A DNA stretch of 23,120 nt from a virus. The notes beneath the pieces are model-generated. The model saw nothing but the letters and a program-made list of their open reading frames with translations. It searched no databases and was not told the origin of the DNA. This document shows, piece by piece, positions 9,434-15,153 of the stretch; within the stretch, counting starts at the first letter, position 1, and each line of letters opens with the position of its first letter. The DNA is taken from positions 1 through 23,120 of the IMG/VR virus record IMGVR_UViG_3300025132_000319; one strand, given 5' to 3'. A program made the translations under genes and the position numbers.

Positions 9434-9770
9434 ATCTTTAGGCTCATTGGCATCTAGTTATGTAGATGGCAAGGTACAAACACAAAAAGTAAAAGCAGAA
9501 ATACAAAAGAAACAACTGACTGGTGAGATTGATTGGGATTTAGAAGCTATCAAAGCTACACAATCTAGCTGGAAAGATGAATGGATAACCGTTCTATTAA
9601 GTCTACCATTTTTGTTGTGCTTCATTTCTGATGAAACAAGAGCAATGGCATTTGCTGGTTTCCAAGCATTAGAGCAAGCTCCAGCTTGGTATACATATTC
9701 TTTTGGTGTAGTAATTGCTGCATCTTTTGGTATAAGATCAGCAACTAAATTTTTTGGAGGTAGAAAATAA
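9414..9770 (+). CDS. 3TM-type holin (GTA_holin_3TM-like)
   Basis: A 118-residue protein from the ATG at 9414, chosen because GGAG at 9401-9404 is nine bases upstream; an alternative ATG at 9399 adds five residues. The N-terminal 50 residues are a charged amphipathic helix. The C-terminal half, with KDEWITVLLSLPFLLCFI, then EQAPAWYTYSFGVVIAASFG, closely resembles the holin family described for gene transfer agents (K-D-E-W...L-P...W-Y...A-S-F-G). Holins form inner-membrane lesions that let endolysin reach peptidoglycan. The M15 endolysin two genes downstream supports this. Stop overlaps the next start (TAATG). Confidence 0.72.
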   Translation: MILTIVKSLGSLASSYVDGKVQTQKVKAEIQKKQLTGEIDWDLEAIKATQSSWKDEWITVLLSLPFLLCFISDETRAMAFAGFQALEQAPAWYTYSFGVVIAASFGIRSATKFFGGRK

Positions 9771-10456
9771 TGGCTTATAATGATGGCTATGGAGTTAGAG
9801 GTAAGTTTACATCTAATACTGGTAAGAAAGCTGCACAACAAAATAAAATAAAAGAATCTAGCAGAAGACAGAAAGCTGAAACTTTTAGAGAACGTGAAAA
9901 AAAAAGTCTGACCAAATCTATTGGGACTGCTGGACCAAAAGTAACTGGCGATCCTTCTAAAGATAGATCAGAACCTACTGCTGCACAAAAGATAGCATTC
10001 AGACAACAAGAAGATACTTATCGTACTAAATCACCCGGTACTGTAGGAGATAAGTATTATAAAAATCCAGAAGGTACAGGAACAGGTCAAGGTGGTAGTG
10101 GTATACCAAAAGATACAACCAAACAAACAAGTGGTGCTGTAACAACAGCAACTCCACCTGTTGAAAGGCCAGAAAGTATTCAACAAACTGTAACATCACC
10201 TGTTGTATCAACTGATTCAAACACCTCTCAGTCATCTCTGTCACCTCTGTCACCCACAGAAACAGCAGAAGTTTATACACCAACTTATACTTTTTTAGAA
10301 GAAAATGAAGTTATAAGAACTGGAAGAGGTAAAGAAATTCAAAGAGGTACTGGTGTTGGGTTACTTACTTTATCACTGAAACCATCAGTAAATTTATTTA
10401 ATAGATCAAAACCATTCTTTGACGGAATGGAACTTAAAGGAGAGGTAAAATTCTAA
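9770..10456 (+). CDS. Disordered, low-complexity protein between holin and endolysin
   Basis: A 228-residue protein with a basic N-terminal third (many Lys/Arg, GKKAAQQNKIKESSRRQKAE), a Gly/Thr/Ser/Pro-rich middle with almost no hydrophobic residues, and a more ordered end (about residues 175-228) containing RTGRGKEIQRGTGVGLLTLS and a Phe-rich tail. It has no signal peptide, membrane span or Cys. The coding frame is bounded by TAATG overlaps at both ends, so it is translationally coupled to holin and endolysin genes. I do not recognise a family; possibilities are a virion-associated linker protein or a lysis regulator. Confidence 0.5.
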   Translation: MAYNDGYGVRGKFTSNTGKKAAQQNKIKESSRRQKAETFREREKKSLTKSIGTAGPKVTGDPSKDRSEPTAAQKIAFRQQEDTYRTKSPGTVGDKYYKNPEGTGTGQGGSGIPKDTTKQTSGAVTTATPPVERPESIQQTVTSPVVSTDSNTSQSSLSPLSPTETAEVYTPTYTFLEENEVIRTGRGKEIQRGTGVGLLTLSLKPSVNLFNRSKPFFDGMELKGEVKF

Positions 10457-10908
10457 TGTATAAACTATCACAAAGAAGCAAAGATAATTTAAGTGGTGTT
10501 AAAACAGAACTTGTAGCTGTAGTTACCACAGCCATAGAACATACATCTATTGATTTTGGTGTGATACAAGGACTCAGAACTTTGGAACAACAGAAAGAAC
10601 TTGTTGCCAAAGGTGCAAGTCAAACAATGAAATCAAAACATTTGACTGGTGATGCAGTGGACCTCATGGCTTATGTTGGTTCGAGGGCATCATGGGAGCT
10701 GACTCTTTATGATAACATTGCAGATGCAATGAAGAGATCAGCTGAGATATGTGGTGTTGGAATACGTTGGGGTTGTGCTTGGCATATACCAGACATAAGA
10801 GAGTATGATGGTTCAATGCAAGATGCAATGAATGATTACATTGATCTAAGAAAAGGACAAGGGCGTAGACCTTTTATTGATGGTCCTCATTTTGAGCTTT
10901 CCCAATAA
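10456..10908 (+). CDS. M15-family endolysin (peptidoglycan L,D-endopeptidase)
   Basis: A 150-residue zinc peptidase of the VanY/D-Ala-D-Ala / L-alanyl-D-glutamate peptidase type that cuts peptide stems of peptidoglycan at lysis. Visible zinc ligands are H62 in S-K-H-L-T-G-D-A-V-D-L, D69 in the same motif, and H145 in G-P-H-F-E-L. An R-T-x-x-x-Q motif at about 41-46 (GLRTLEQQKEL) is usual for these enzymes. There is no signal peptide, consistent with export through the holin lesion. It is the last late gene on this strand: its final 35 bases overlap the 3' end of the convergent DUF6378 gene. Confidence 0.88.
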   Translation: MYKLSQRSKDNLSGVKTELVAVVTTAIEHTSIDFGVIQGLRTLEQQKELVAKGASQTMKSKHLTGDAVDLMAYVGSRASWELTLYDNIADAMKRSAEICGVGIRWGCAWHIPDIREYDGSMQDAMNDYIDLRKGQGRRPFIDGPHFELSQ

Positions 10909-11155
10909 ACTCCATAGCTAATGTAGAATAACCAGCTATATCTTTATATGAATCCTCATGATTGGGTTGCTGTTTTAATCTCATAGCTTTTGTAAGTATC
11001 ATCATAATACATACATCTAGGTATGTGAAATCTATACCTTTGTACTCCGACCAACACTTAGCTATAGCTCTAAGATTATCATTTGGATTGCCATACACGT
11101 GTTGTCTTTTATCAAGTGTATCACCAACTTCTCTGAGAAACTGCGCTCTTGTCAT
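10874..11155 (-). CDS. DUF6378-family protein
   Basis: A 93-residue protein. The ATG at 11155 is preferred because of the upstream AGAGGAAAACAA ribosome site; the frame is open further to 11206 but without such a site. The sequence has the hallmarks of DUF6378: a T-L-D-K-R-Q-x-x-Y-G-N-P segment, then W-S-E-Y-K-G, then V-C-I-M-M-I-L-T-K-A-M-R-L and H-E-D-S-Y-K-D-I-A-G-Y. The family is common in phages near replication and recombination genes. The Tyr-Gly and His-x-Asp-x-x-x-D-x-A-G-Y pattern is reminiscent of all-alpha nucleotide-handling proteins, but activity is not established. It is the distal gene of the recombination operon. Confidence 0.72.
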   Translation of the reverse strand: MTRAQFLREVGDTLDKRQHVYGNPNDNLRAIAKCWSEYKGIDFTYLDVCIMMILTKAMRLKQQPNHEDSYKDIAGYSTLAMEFIGKAQNEDHQ

Positions 11156-11170
11156 TTGTTTTCCTCTGGT

Positions 11171-11206
11171 GTGCATAGTCGTGAAAGGGTGTAAACAACT
11201 ATGCAC
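11171..11206. repeat. 9-bp perfect inverted repeat between SSB-like and DUF6378 genes
   Basis: Arms GTGCATAGT (11171-11179) and ACTATGCAC (11198-11206) are separated by 18 bases. No T-run follows on either strand, so it is not a canonical intrinsic terminator. It could be an mRNA-processing hairpin or a protein site that tunes expression of the distal gene. Confidence 0.5.
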
Positions 11207-11212
11207 GCTTTT

Positions 11213-11617
11213 CTAAAATGGAATTTCATCATCTATTGGTAATGAATCATTTGCTGTTGTTGAATTTTGTTTAGATAATTTTTCTGAAACTTGCAAGCTT
11301 AACATATTCTTACCATCTTTGGTTTGTCTTTTCCAAGCAGCTAATCTCATTGGTTTATCTTTATTAAACCTTTCATTTAAAGATCCAGAGTATTTTGGTG
11401 CGCCTTCCGTAGCACTATCATTCTCAAACAAAGCACAGAACTCTGTATATACTTTGAGAATAATCTTACCGTTCTTTGTTTTTTCTTTTACAACTGCCAG
11501 CTTATGTTCTTGCCCTTCCATATCTAGCTTACCGGTTAGCATCAGCTTATCATCTGAACTAAATGGTGGGAAGACAGCTCCTTTGTTTGTATTATCATAC
11601 TCTTCAGAACTCATCAT
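11213..11617 (-). CDS. SSB-like protein with tandem DUF736-like halves
   Basis: A 134-residue protein whose C-terminus, LPIDDEIPF, copies the acidic tip of bacterial SSB (D-D-D-I-P-F), the docking site for replication and repair proteins. The body has two similar beta segments: residues about 26-58 (GKLDMEGQEHKLAVVKEKTK, N-G-K) and 76-113 (YSGSLN...MRLAAWKRQTKDGKNMLSLQ). The second resembles DUF736 proteins (G-S-L...L-A-A-W-K...K-x-G-K-x-x-L-S-L). An OB-type ssDNA-binding fold is a reasonable inference. It lies directly after the annealing protein (14-base overlap), as expected for a Red-like module. Ribosome site AAAGGAAACA precedes the start. Confidence 0.6.
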   Translation of the reverse strand: MMSSEEYDNTNKGAVFPPFSSDDKLMLTGKLDMEGQEHKLAVVKEKTKNGKIILKVYTEFCALFENDSATEGAPKYSGSLNERFNKDKPMRLAAWKRQTKDGKNMLSLQVSEKLSKQNSTTANDSLPIDDEIPF

Positions 11618-12146
11618 TGTTTCCTTTCACATATTTGTTATCATCATATTTACCTAAGAATACATCAGCATCAAATCCAAGATGTGATAAACCTTTGGTT
11701 AGTGCATCTGTTAATGCCATCTTTGGAGCATCATCATTTGCTTTCTTTTTGTTATCAAGATTTACAAATGTTCTTGATCCAGCTATTGGTCCAAAGGAAC
11801 CAAAGTATGTAGTGATAGTTACCTTTGCTACCACCATCATAATATTTCCTAATGTGGGATAGTCATACTCTACAGTATATGTCCAGCCATCATTCTTTGT
11901 ATCATTACCAACAGGACCAAGAACAGCAGTAGCTTTTAAAATTTGGTACATAGGATCTATTGCGTTAAAAGATCTGGCACCGAATGATACTTTACTTATA
12001 AATTCTGGATCTGTTTCACAAACTGCTTTCCATAATTTTAAATTAGTATTTGCAACTTCATCAGCTTTTTTAATTTTTTCTACTAATCTTTTTTTTAATA
12101 ACCATCTAGGTTTTTTATCACCAATATTATCTTTTCTCATAGTCAT
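11604..12146 (-). CDS. Rad52/ERF-like single-strand annealing protein (candidate)
   Basis: A 180-residue protein, start chosen at the ATG at 12146 (AAGGGTG seven bases upstream; a GTG at 12155 is also in frame). The N-terminus is basic. The central part, with PMYQILKATAVLGPVGNDTK and a Y-T-V-E-Y-D-Y-P strand series, is beta-rich. The C-terminal motif DDAPKMALTDALTKGLSHLG, then F-D-A-D-V-F-L-G-K-Y-D-D-N-K-Y, is the type found in phage Rad52/ERF-superfamily recombinases (beta-hairpin fold followed by a helix with A-x-T-x-A-L-x-x-x-L). It lies between a YqaJ-type exonuclease and an SSB-like gene, the standard gene order of a Red-like pathway. Family assignment is moderate. Confidence 0.55.
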   Translation of the reverse strand: MTMRKDNIGDKKPRWLLKKRLVEKIKKADEVANTNLKLWKAVCETDPEFISKVSFGARSFNAIDPMYQILKATAVLGPVGNDTKNDGWTYTVEYDYPTLGNIMMVVAKVTITTYFGSFGPIAGSRTFVNLDNKKKANDDAPKMALTDALTKGLSHLGFDADVFLGKYDDNKYVKGNNDEF

Positions 12147-12147
12147 T

Positions 12148-12684
12148 TTATTCACCCTTTATTTCTGGCTCTTTATCTTCAATTACATACTGCCAAAACT
12201 TGAATACTTTTTCTTTGAGCCGATCAAGAAAAACTCCATCTTTAGGTATGGCAATACACTTCCACGGTTTCCCATTACCAAAAAAGTTTGGGAAATAACA
12301 CAAGCTGGTATTAGATAGCCACATATAAAACTGTAATTGTGGGTAATATCTTTCAGCTTGAGCATCTATTTTAGAAAATGAATTAGTATGTTTAGCTTCA
12401 ACAATAGCTGTTTGATTAACTACTGATGCATCTATTGTACCTTTCAATGGTACTCCATTGTAATTCAATGTGTATTCTTTTTGAAAGTTTTCAAGTTCAA
12501 CTTCATATTCCTTTGCAAAAACTTCTAAGTTGTAAGCTTCTGTTAAGATACCAATTTGTACCTGATGGTTTTCAGACAGATCATCTGGTTCTTTTCTTTT
12601 GGTTTTGATTTGCCATAGGTCATGCCAATCACCTTGCATGATTTTTGTACAATCAGATCCACCAATAAAACCTATTCTATTCAT
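12148..12684 (-). CDS. YqaJ/lambda-exonuclease-type recombination nuclease
   Basis: A 178-residue PD-(D/E)XK exonuclease expected to resect double-strand ends to give 3' ssDNA for annealing. Visible motifs: N-terminal F-I-G-G-S-D (residues 6-11) and D-L-W-x-x-K-T (22-28), typical of YqaJ enzymes; acidic E49; T-I-D85-A-S; E96-A-K98; and the Y-Y-P-Q-L-Q-F-Y-M helix (residues 113-121). It is slightly shorter than usual. It is the first gene of its operon, behind the promoter at 12766-12794 and a structured leader, with a modest AAAGGG ribosome site. Confidence 0.82.
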   Translation of the reverse strand: MNRIGFIGGSDCTKIMQGDWHDLWQIKTKRKEPDDLSENHQVQIGILTEAYNLEVFAKEYEVELENFQKEYTLNYNGVPLKGTIDASVVNQTAIVEAKHTNSFSKIDAQAERYYPQLQFYMWLSNTSLCYFPNFFGNGKPWKCIAIPKDGVFLDRLKEKVFKFWQYVIEDKEPEIKGE

Positions 12685-12706
12685 GAGTTACCCTTTCTTT
12701 GGGTAA

Positions 12707-12736
12707 GGCCAGCTTGGTTGAGCGGCTAAGCTGACC
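12707..12736 (-). promoter_or_regulatory. Leader hairpin before the exonuclease gene
   Basis: Arms GGCCAGCTT (12707-12715) and AAGCTGACC (12728-12736) pair over nine base pairs (one G-T) with a 12-base loop. It lies in the predicted 5' leader of the recombination operon, about 23 bases before the start codon. Role unknown: mRNA stability or binding of a regulator are both possible. Confidence 0.45.
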
Positions 12737-12742
12737 CTACAA

Positions 12743-12760
12743 ATGACGCACAACCGTCAT
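12743..12760. promoter_or_regulatory. Operator-like palindrome at the recombination promoter start site
   Basis: ATGACG (12743-12748) and CGTCAT (12755-12760) form a perfect 6-bp inverted repeat with a 6-base spacer. It covers the predicted transcription start (about 12759) of the exonuclease operon promoter, where a dimeric repressor would block initiation. The XRE and winged-helix proteins encoded at 15453-15961 are candidate binders. Inference from position. Confidence 0.4.
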
Positions 12761-12765
12761 TAAAA

Positions 12766-12794
12766 ATTATAATACTTGACTTAAAAAATGTAAA
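12766..12794 (-). promoter_or_regulatory. Sigma70-type promoter of the recombination operon
   Basis: On the minus strand, TTTACA (12789-12794) and TATAAT (12766-12771) are separated by exactly 17 bases. The -10 box is perfect and the -35 box has five of six consensus bases. It points at the exonuclease gene, giving a leader of about 75 nt. Confidence 0.65.
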
Positions 12795-12810
12795 GCAATA
12801 ATGTTTTATT

Positions 12811-12886
12811 CGTGAATGAAATAAACATTTTTTTTCTCCCTAAACCACTACAAAAATGGCTGTAATTTTGTAGTGGTTATTTTTTT
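12811..12886 (+). ncRNA. Candidate short plus-strand RNA between divergent signals
   Basis: A plus-strand promoter-like pair, TTGACT (12776-12781) and TAATGT (12799-12804) with a 17-base spacer, faces the intrinsic terminator at 12843-12886. If active it would give an RNA of about 76 nt with one strong hairpin, in a region where all genes are on the minus strand. Layout recalls the lambda OOP RNA (77 nt, antisense, near the replication genes), but only the final bases overlap a gene. The -10 box is poor, so this is speculative. Confidence 0.25.
12843..12886 (+). terminator. Intrinsic terminator on the plus strand
   Basis: A perfect 13-bp stem AACCACTACAAAA / TTTTGTAGTGGTT (12843-12855 and 12866-12878) with a 10-base loop, followed on the plus strand by A and seven T's. 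On the minus strand the stem is followed by an A-rich run, so it terminates rightward RNA. It may stop late transcription running on past the endolysin gene, or end a local short RNA. Confidence 0.7.
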
Positions 12887-13071
12887 CTGTTGTTAAGAAG
12901 CTTATCATTCCATGGTTTGTATTTAAAATCTTCTTCAGAAGAAAGTTCATACAAATCTTCAGCAGCATACATCCAATCTGGATAGATTTTTTTTGTATCT
13001 GGCATAGGTGGTAAAGTTATCTTTGTTTTACGATAGGTAGCACCACCAAAGATCCTTCTTATTTTATTCAT
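12877..13071 (-). CDS. Small basic protein, unknown
   Basis: A 64-residue protein starting MNKIRRIFGGATYRKTKITL. The ATG at 13071 lies one base after the upstream TAA with GAGA in ribosome-site position; an in-frame GTG at 13098 would add nine residues. The N-terminal third is basic (R-R, R-K-T-K); the centre has P-P-M-P-D and an acidic run (DLYELSSEEDFKYKPW), then a basic tail. No family is recognised. It is the last gene of the long leftward operon, and its stop codon sits inside the arm of the plus-strand terminator. Confidence 0.5.
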   Translation of the reverse strand: MNKIRRIFGGATYRKTKITLPPMPDTKKIYPDWMYAAEDLYELSSEEDFKYKPWNDKLLNNRKK

Positions 13072-13072
13072 T

Positions 13073-13264
13073 TTATTTCTCATATCCGTAATACTCACTT
13101 TCTGGTCTTTTCAATGGGGGTTTCTCTAAATAAAACTCTTCATACTTGTATGTCTTACTGCATTTAAATCCTTCACCATAGATTCTATCTGACCACATTT
13201 GGCAAGCTTCTTCAGTATCAAAATGCATGACAGTCAGCAAACTGTATAATATAATTTTATTCAT
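13073..13264 (-). CDS. Small protein with hydrophobic N-terminus, unknown
   Basis: A 63-residue protein starting MNKIILYSLLTVMHFDTEEA. The short hydrophobic start (residues 3-13) is brief for a membrane span. Next come an acidic helix with Cys-Gln-Met-Trp, a G-F-K-C-S-K motif and a Tyr/Glu/Pro-rich tail ending Y-Y-G-Y-E-K. Two Cys could form a disulfide or bind metal. Its start overlaps the stop region of the upstream 56-residue gene by eight bases. Function unknown. Confidence 0.5.
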   Translation of the reverse strand: MNKIILYSLLTVMHFDTEEACQMWSDRIYGEGFKCSKTYKYEEFYLEKPPLKRPESEYYGYEK

Positions 13265-13427
13265 TTTTTAACCTTGCGTTTACACCTAAATTATAAATAC
13301 ATTCACGCTTAAATGCATCAAGTTCTTTCAAACCAAGTGCATCATCTTCTTGAAACAACTTCCAAATACCTTCAATTCTGCTTGTTACATAAAACAAACA
13401 AACTCTATCATCTATTTCATTACTCAT
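13257..13427 (-). CDS. 56-residue hypothetical protein
   Basis: A short ORF starting MSNEIDDRVCLFYVTSRIEG and continuing through IWKLFQEDDALGLKELDAFK to NARLKNE. It is mostly helical and acidic, with two Cys. It starts in an ATGA overlap with the upstream 47-residue gene and overlaps the downstream start by eight bases, so it is framed by coupling signals on both sides, which supports translation. No family recognised. Confidence 0.5.
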   Translation of the reverse strand: MSNEIDDRVCLFYVTSRIEGIWKLFQEDDALGLKELDAFKRECIYNLGVNARLKNE

Positions 13428-13567
13428 TTTTTATTCCCTTTCTCAAGCTGTTTAATTATCTTCAGCTTTTCTTTCAATGAAGAACTACGGAAGTGTCGTT
13501 CCAATGGTAAGACTTTCTTCCAATTAAATTTCTTAGTTAAGATTCTAAACTGTTCATCGAGATCCAT
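13424..13567 (-). CDS. 47-residue basic helical protein
   Basis: A short ORF starting MDLDEQFRILTKKFNWKKVL and ending EKLKIIKQLEKGNKK. It is Lys-rich and predicted helical, with a pattern (K-K-V-L-P-L-E-R-H-F) that could be a small helix-turn-helix or protein-interaction element. A GGAGGTG motif lies 12 bases upstream of the ATG (long spacing). It overlaps the loader-like gene by 31 bases and the next gene by four (ATGA). Function unknown. Confidence 0.45.
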   Translation of the reverse strand: MDLDEQFRILTKKFNWKKVLPLERHFRSSSLKEKLKIIKQLEKGNKK

Positions 13568-13947
13568 GTACTATCTAACACCTCCAAATATCTCTGTCTG
13601 TTTTTTATTCTCCAGTTTATTTTCTTAGCAAACTTTGACCAACTTGGAAAGTAATCTTCCTCTTCTGCAATCTCTTTGATTGAATGAACAAGAATATCAG
13701 CTGGCACATCTTGTAGATTTTCTACAAAAGCTTTCATTCGATACTTCAAATCTTTAACTGTCTCACCAAATGGTGGCTTCAGTAACGCTGTAAGCTTCAC
13801 CAAGCGTGCAAGTATCTCTTCTGAAGGTAAAGGTACTAGTGTAGAAAGTATGGCTTTCCTTGCTCGTTTAAATACATCTTCAGATTTGACACTCATTTCC
13901 AAATGTTTGATTTGATTGTCACTCGTCGTAATTATTTTCGTAATCAT
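13537..13947 (-). CDS. Helicase-loader-like phage replication protein (lambda P-type role inferred)
   Basis: The frame is open to 14169, but most of that lies over the upstream initiator gene. I prefer the ATG at 13947 (GAG seven bases upstream, 29-base overlap); the ATG at 13896 leaves no overlap. The core (EEILARLVKLTALLKP, then LKYRMKAFVENLQDVPADIL, then EEEDYFPSWSKFAKKINWRI) follows the pattern of small phage replication proteins: a two-helix domain, a P-A-D-x-x-x-x-x-I helix and an F-P-x-x-x-x-F motif. These lie next to O-like initiators and are often described as helicase loaders. There is no Walker motif, so it is not DnaC-like. Assignment rests on pattern and neighbour. Confidence 0.5.
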   Translation of the reverse strand: MITKIITTSDNQIKHLEMSVKSEDVFKRARKAILSTLVPLPSEEILARLVKLTALLKPPFGETVKDLKYRMKAFVENLQDVPADILVHSIKEIAEEEDYFPSWSKFAKKINWRIKNRQRYLEVLDSTWISMNSLES

Positions 13948-14593
13948 TCTTGAACTCGTCAGCGAGTCCAGCAAAGAAGCCATCGCTATGTCCGTTTCGA
14001 TTGGAAATTTTATTTCTTTTAAATTGGTTAATGCTTGTGATGTTTCCTCTTTGCTTAAAGTCAACTGCCTTATTGCACCAATTCTGGTAAGCCTTGTCCC
14101 AGTCTTTCCATTTTCTTTGTTGGGCTGTGCCAATGTAATATAAGGTGAAGTTATGCGTTTCATTGTCATGGTCTATATTCCCCTTTCCATGCTTTTGATT
14201 AATCTTTTCTATAGTTTCTGGCTTTGGTTTCCAATTTTCTGTGATTACTTTAGTGGGTTTATCTAGGTTAGATGATAGGTTAGTGGCTCTCTCTGAGCTT
14301 ACGTAGGCTCTCTCTGAGCTTACCTTGTACACTGTTGGATATAGATGATACCTATTGGACCTTCTTGAATCTCCTGATACTCTAACAATGTATTCTCTAT
14401 CTTCTAATTTATCTAAGTGTCTTTTGATTGTAGCCAATGCAAAACCTGTGCGTTTGGATATACTTGTTAAGCTTGGAAAACAATCGAAGGTTTCATTGTT
14501 TGCATAGTCAGCCAAACAAAGCAGTATAAATTTACTTACACCATCATCTACAGTTTCATCGTCCCATACTTTAGCCATTAAATGAAAACTCAT
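13919..14593 (-). CDS. Phage replication initiator-like protein (O-type, winged helix N-terminus)
   Basis: A 224-residue protein. Residues 1 to about 85 are a winged-helix/HTH domain of the O/HTH_36 type: D-D-G-V-S-K-F-I-L-L-C-L-A-D-Y-A-N, then FPSLTSISKRTGFALATIKR, then a wing R-V-S-G-D-S-R-R-S-N-R-Y. A Ser-rich linker contains a duplicated V-S-S-E-R-A-x motif (residues about 91-104). The C-terminal part (KPKPETIEKINQKHGK, later WKDWDKAYQNWCNKA) resembles the tail of phage replication proteins (phenylalanine/tryptophan F-x-D-Y/W-D-x-A-x-x-N-W). It overlaps the upstream gene by four bases (ATGA). The iteron-like repeats lie inside it, as the lambda origin lies inside O. Confidence 0.68.
   Translation of the reverse strand: MSFHLMAKVWDDETVDDGVSKFILLCLADYANNETFDCFPSLTSISKRTGFALATIKRHLDKLEDREYIVRVSGDSRRSNRYHLYPTVYKVSSERAYVSSERATNLSSNLDKPTKVITENWKPKPETIEKINQKHGKGNIDHDNETHNFTLYYIGTAQQRKWKDWDKAYQNWCNKAVDFKQRGNITSINQFKRNKISNRNGHSDGFFAGLADEFKNDYENNYDE
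14264..14323. repeat. Iteron-like direct repeats inside the initiator gene
   Basis: Two copies of TAGGTTAG (14264-14271, 14276-14283; 12-base period) are followed by two perfect 18-bp copies of GGCTCTCTCTGAGCTTAC (14285-14302, 14306-14323; 21-base period, two helical turns). An AT-rich stretch (about 14200-14262) lies next to them. This arrangement in the middle of an O-like gene resembles the lambda origin. Origin function is inference. Confidence 0.45.
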
Positions 14594-15153
14594 GTGAATA
14601 AATCTCCCTGTGCTGGTGGTTCTCCAAGTTCACTAAGTATATAATCTCTTAGTTCATTGGCTTTAATATATTCACTAGCATCTCTTCTAAGTATATGACC
14701 AGAACGATAGCCAGTGCTAGTAGTTGGTAATGGTATGGTATCAACTGCGTCGTAAATACCATTCTTTTGTTTTACAAATTCTACTTTATTACCTCTGGCT
14801 TCATAAGAATATTCATGGTGATGTGATCCACCATTCTTCTCTAAACAATAACCAAAGTGTTTGATCTTTACATCAATAGTAATTCTATTCCATTCTATTT
14901 CAAATGTTTCTTCATTAGTTCCATCAACAAATGTCCAGAAGTTTGAGTGTTTATTGTGCCACCAATTATACTTACTAAATTTTTCATGAATAAATTTGTT
15001 TGCATCTTCTTCATAGGTTTCTTCACCTTTACGGTACTTGCAATCTCCACCGTGTTTACTCCATATATATTCTGATATATAAAATCTTTTACCAGATTCA
15101 TTGAGTACTTCAGCTACATAATCAAGAGGTATTGTCGGTCTTAATATCGGCAT
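14590..15153 (-). CDS. Unknown protein with C-terminal clamp-binding-like motif
   Basis: A 187-residue hydrophilic protein with a strong ribosome site (AGGAGAAAAAA). The middle is rich in aromatic, His and Glu residues (KYNWWHNKHSNFWTFVDGTN; FEIEWNRITIDVKIKHFGYC; GGSHHHEYSYEARGNK), suggesting a beta-sheet domain, possibly metal-binding at H-H-H-E. A helical C-terminal part follows (RDASEYIKANELRDYILSEL). It ends A-Q-G-D-L-F-T, close to the beta sliding-clamp binding pentapeptide Q-L-x-L-F. Placed between a Hjc-like resolvase and the initiator gene (ATGA overlap), it probably works in replication or repair. No family recognised. Confidence 0.5.
   Translation of the reverse strand: MPILRPTIPLDYVAEVLNESGKRFYISEYIWSKHGGDCKYRKGEETYEEDANKFIHEKFSKYNWWHNKHSNFWTFVDGTNEETFEIEWNRITIDVKIKHFGYCLEKNGGSHHHEYSYEARGNKVEFVKQKNGIYDAVDTIPLPTTSTGYRSGHILRRDASEYIKANELRDYILSELGEPPAQGDLFT

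Noticed and set aside
11171-11206. Inverted repeat as an intrinsic terminator of the recombination operon
   Set aside because: There is no T-run on either side, and the 18-base loop is long for a terminator. Kept only as a repeat of unknown role.
12707-12736. tRNA-like fragment (sequence similar to a D-arm)
   Set aside because: Only a single hairpin is present, and no anticodon or T-arm can be drawn. A leader hairpin explains it better.
13350-13628. 92-residue plus-strand open frame over the small minus-strand genes
   Set aside because: It lies opposite four overlapping genes with consistent coupling signals, and it has no ribosome site.
13948-14169. N-terminal extension of the loader-like frame up to 14169
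   Set aside because: It overlaps the well-supported initiator gene by 250 bases in another frame; coding pattern and start signals favour 13947 or 13896.
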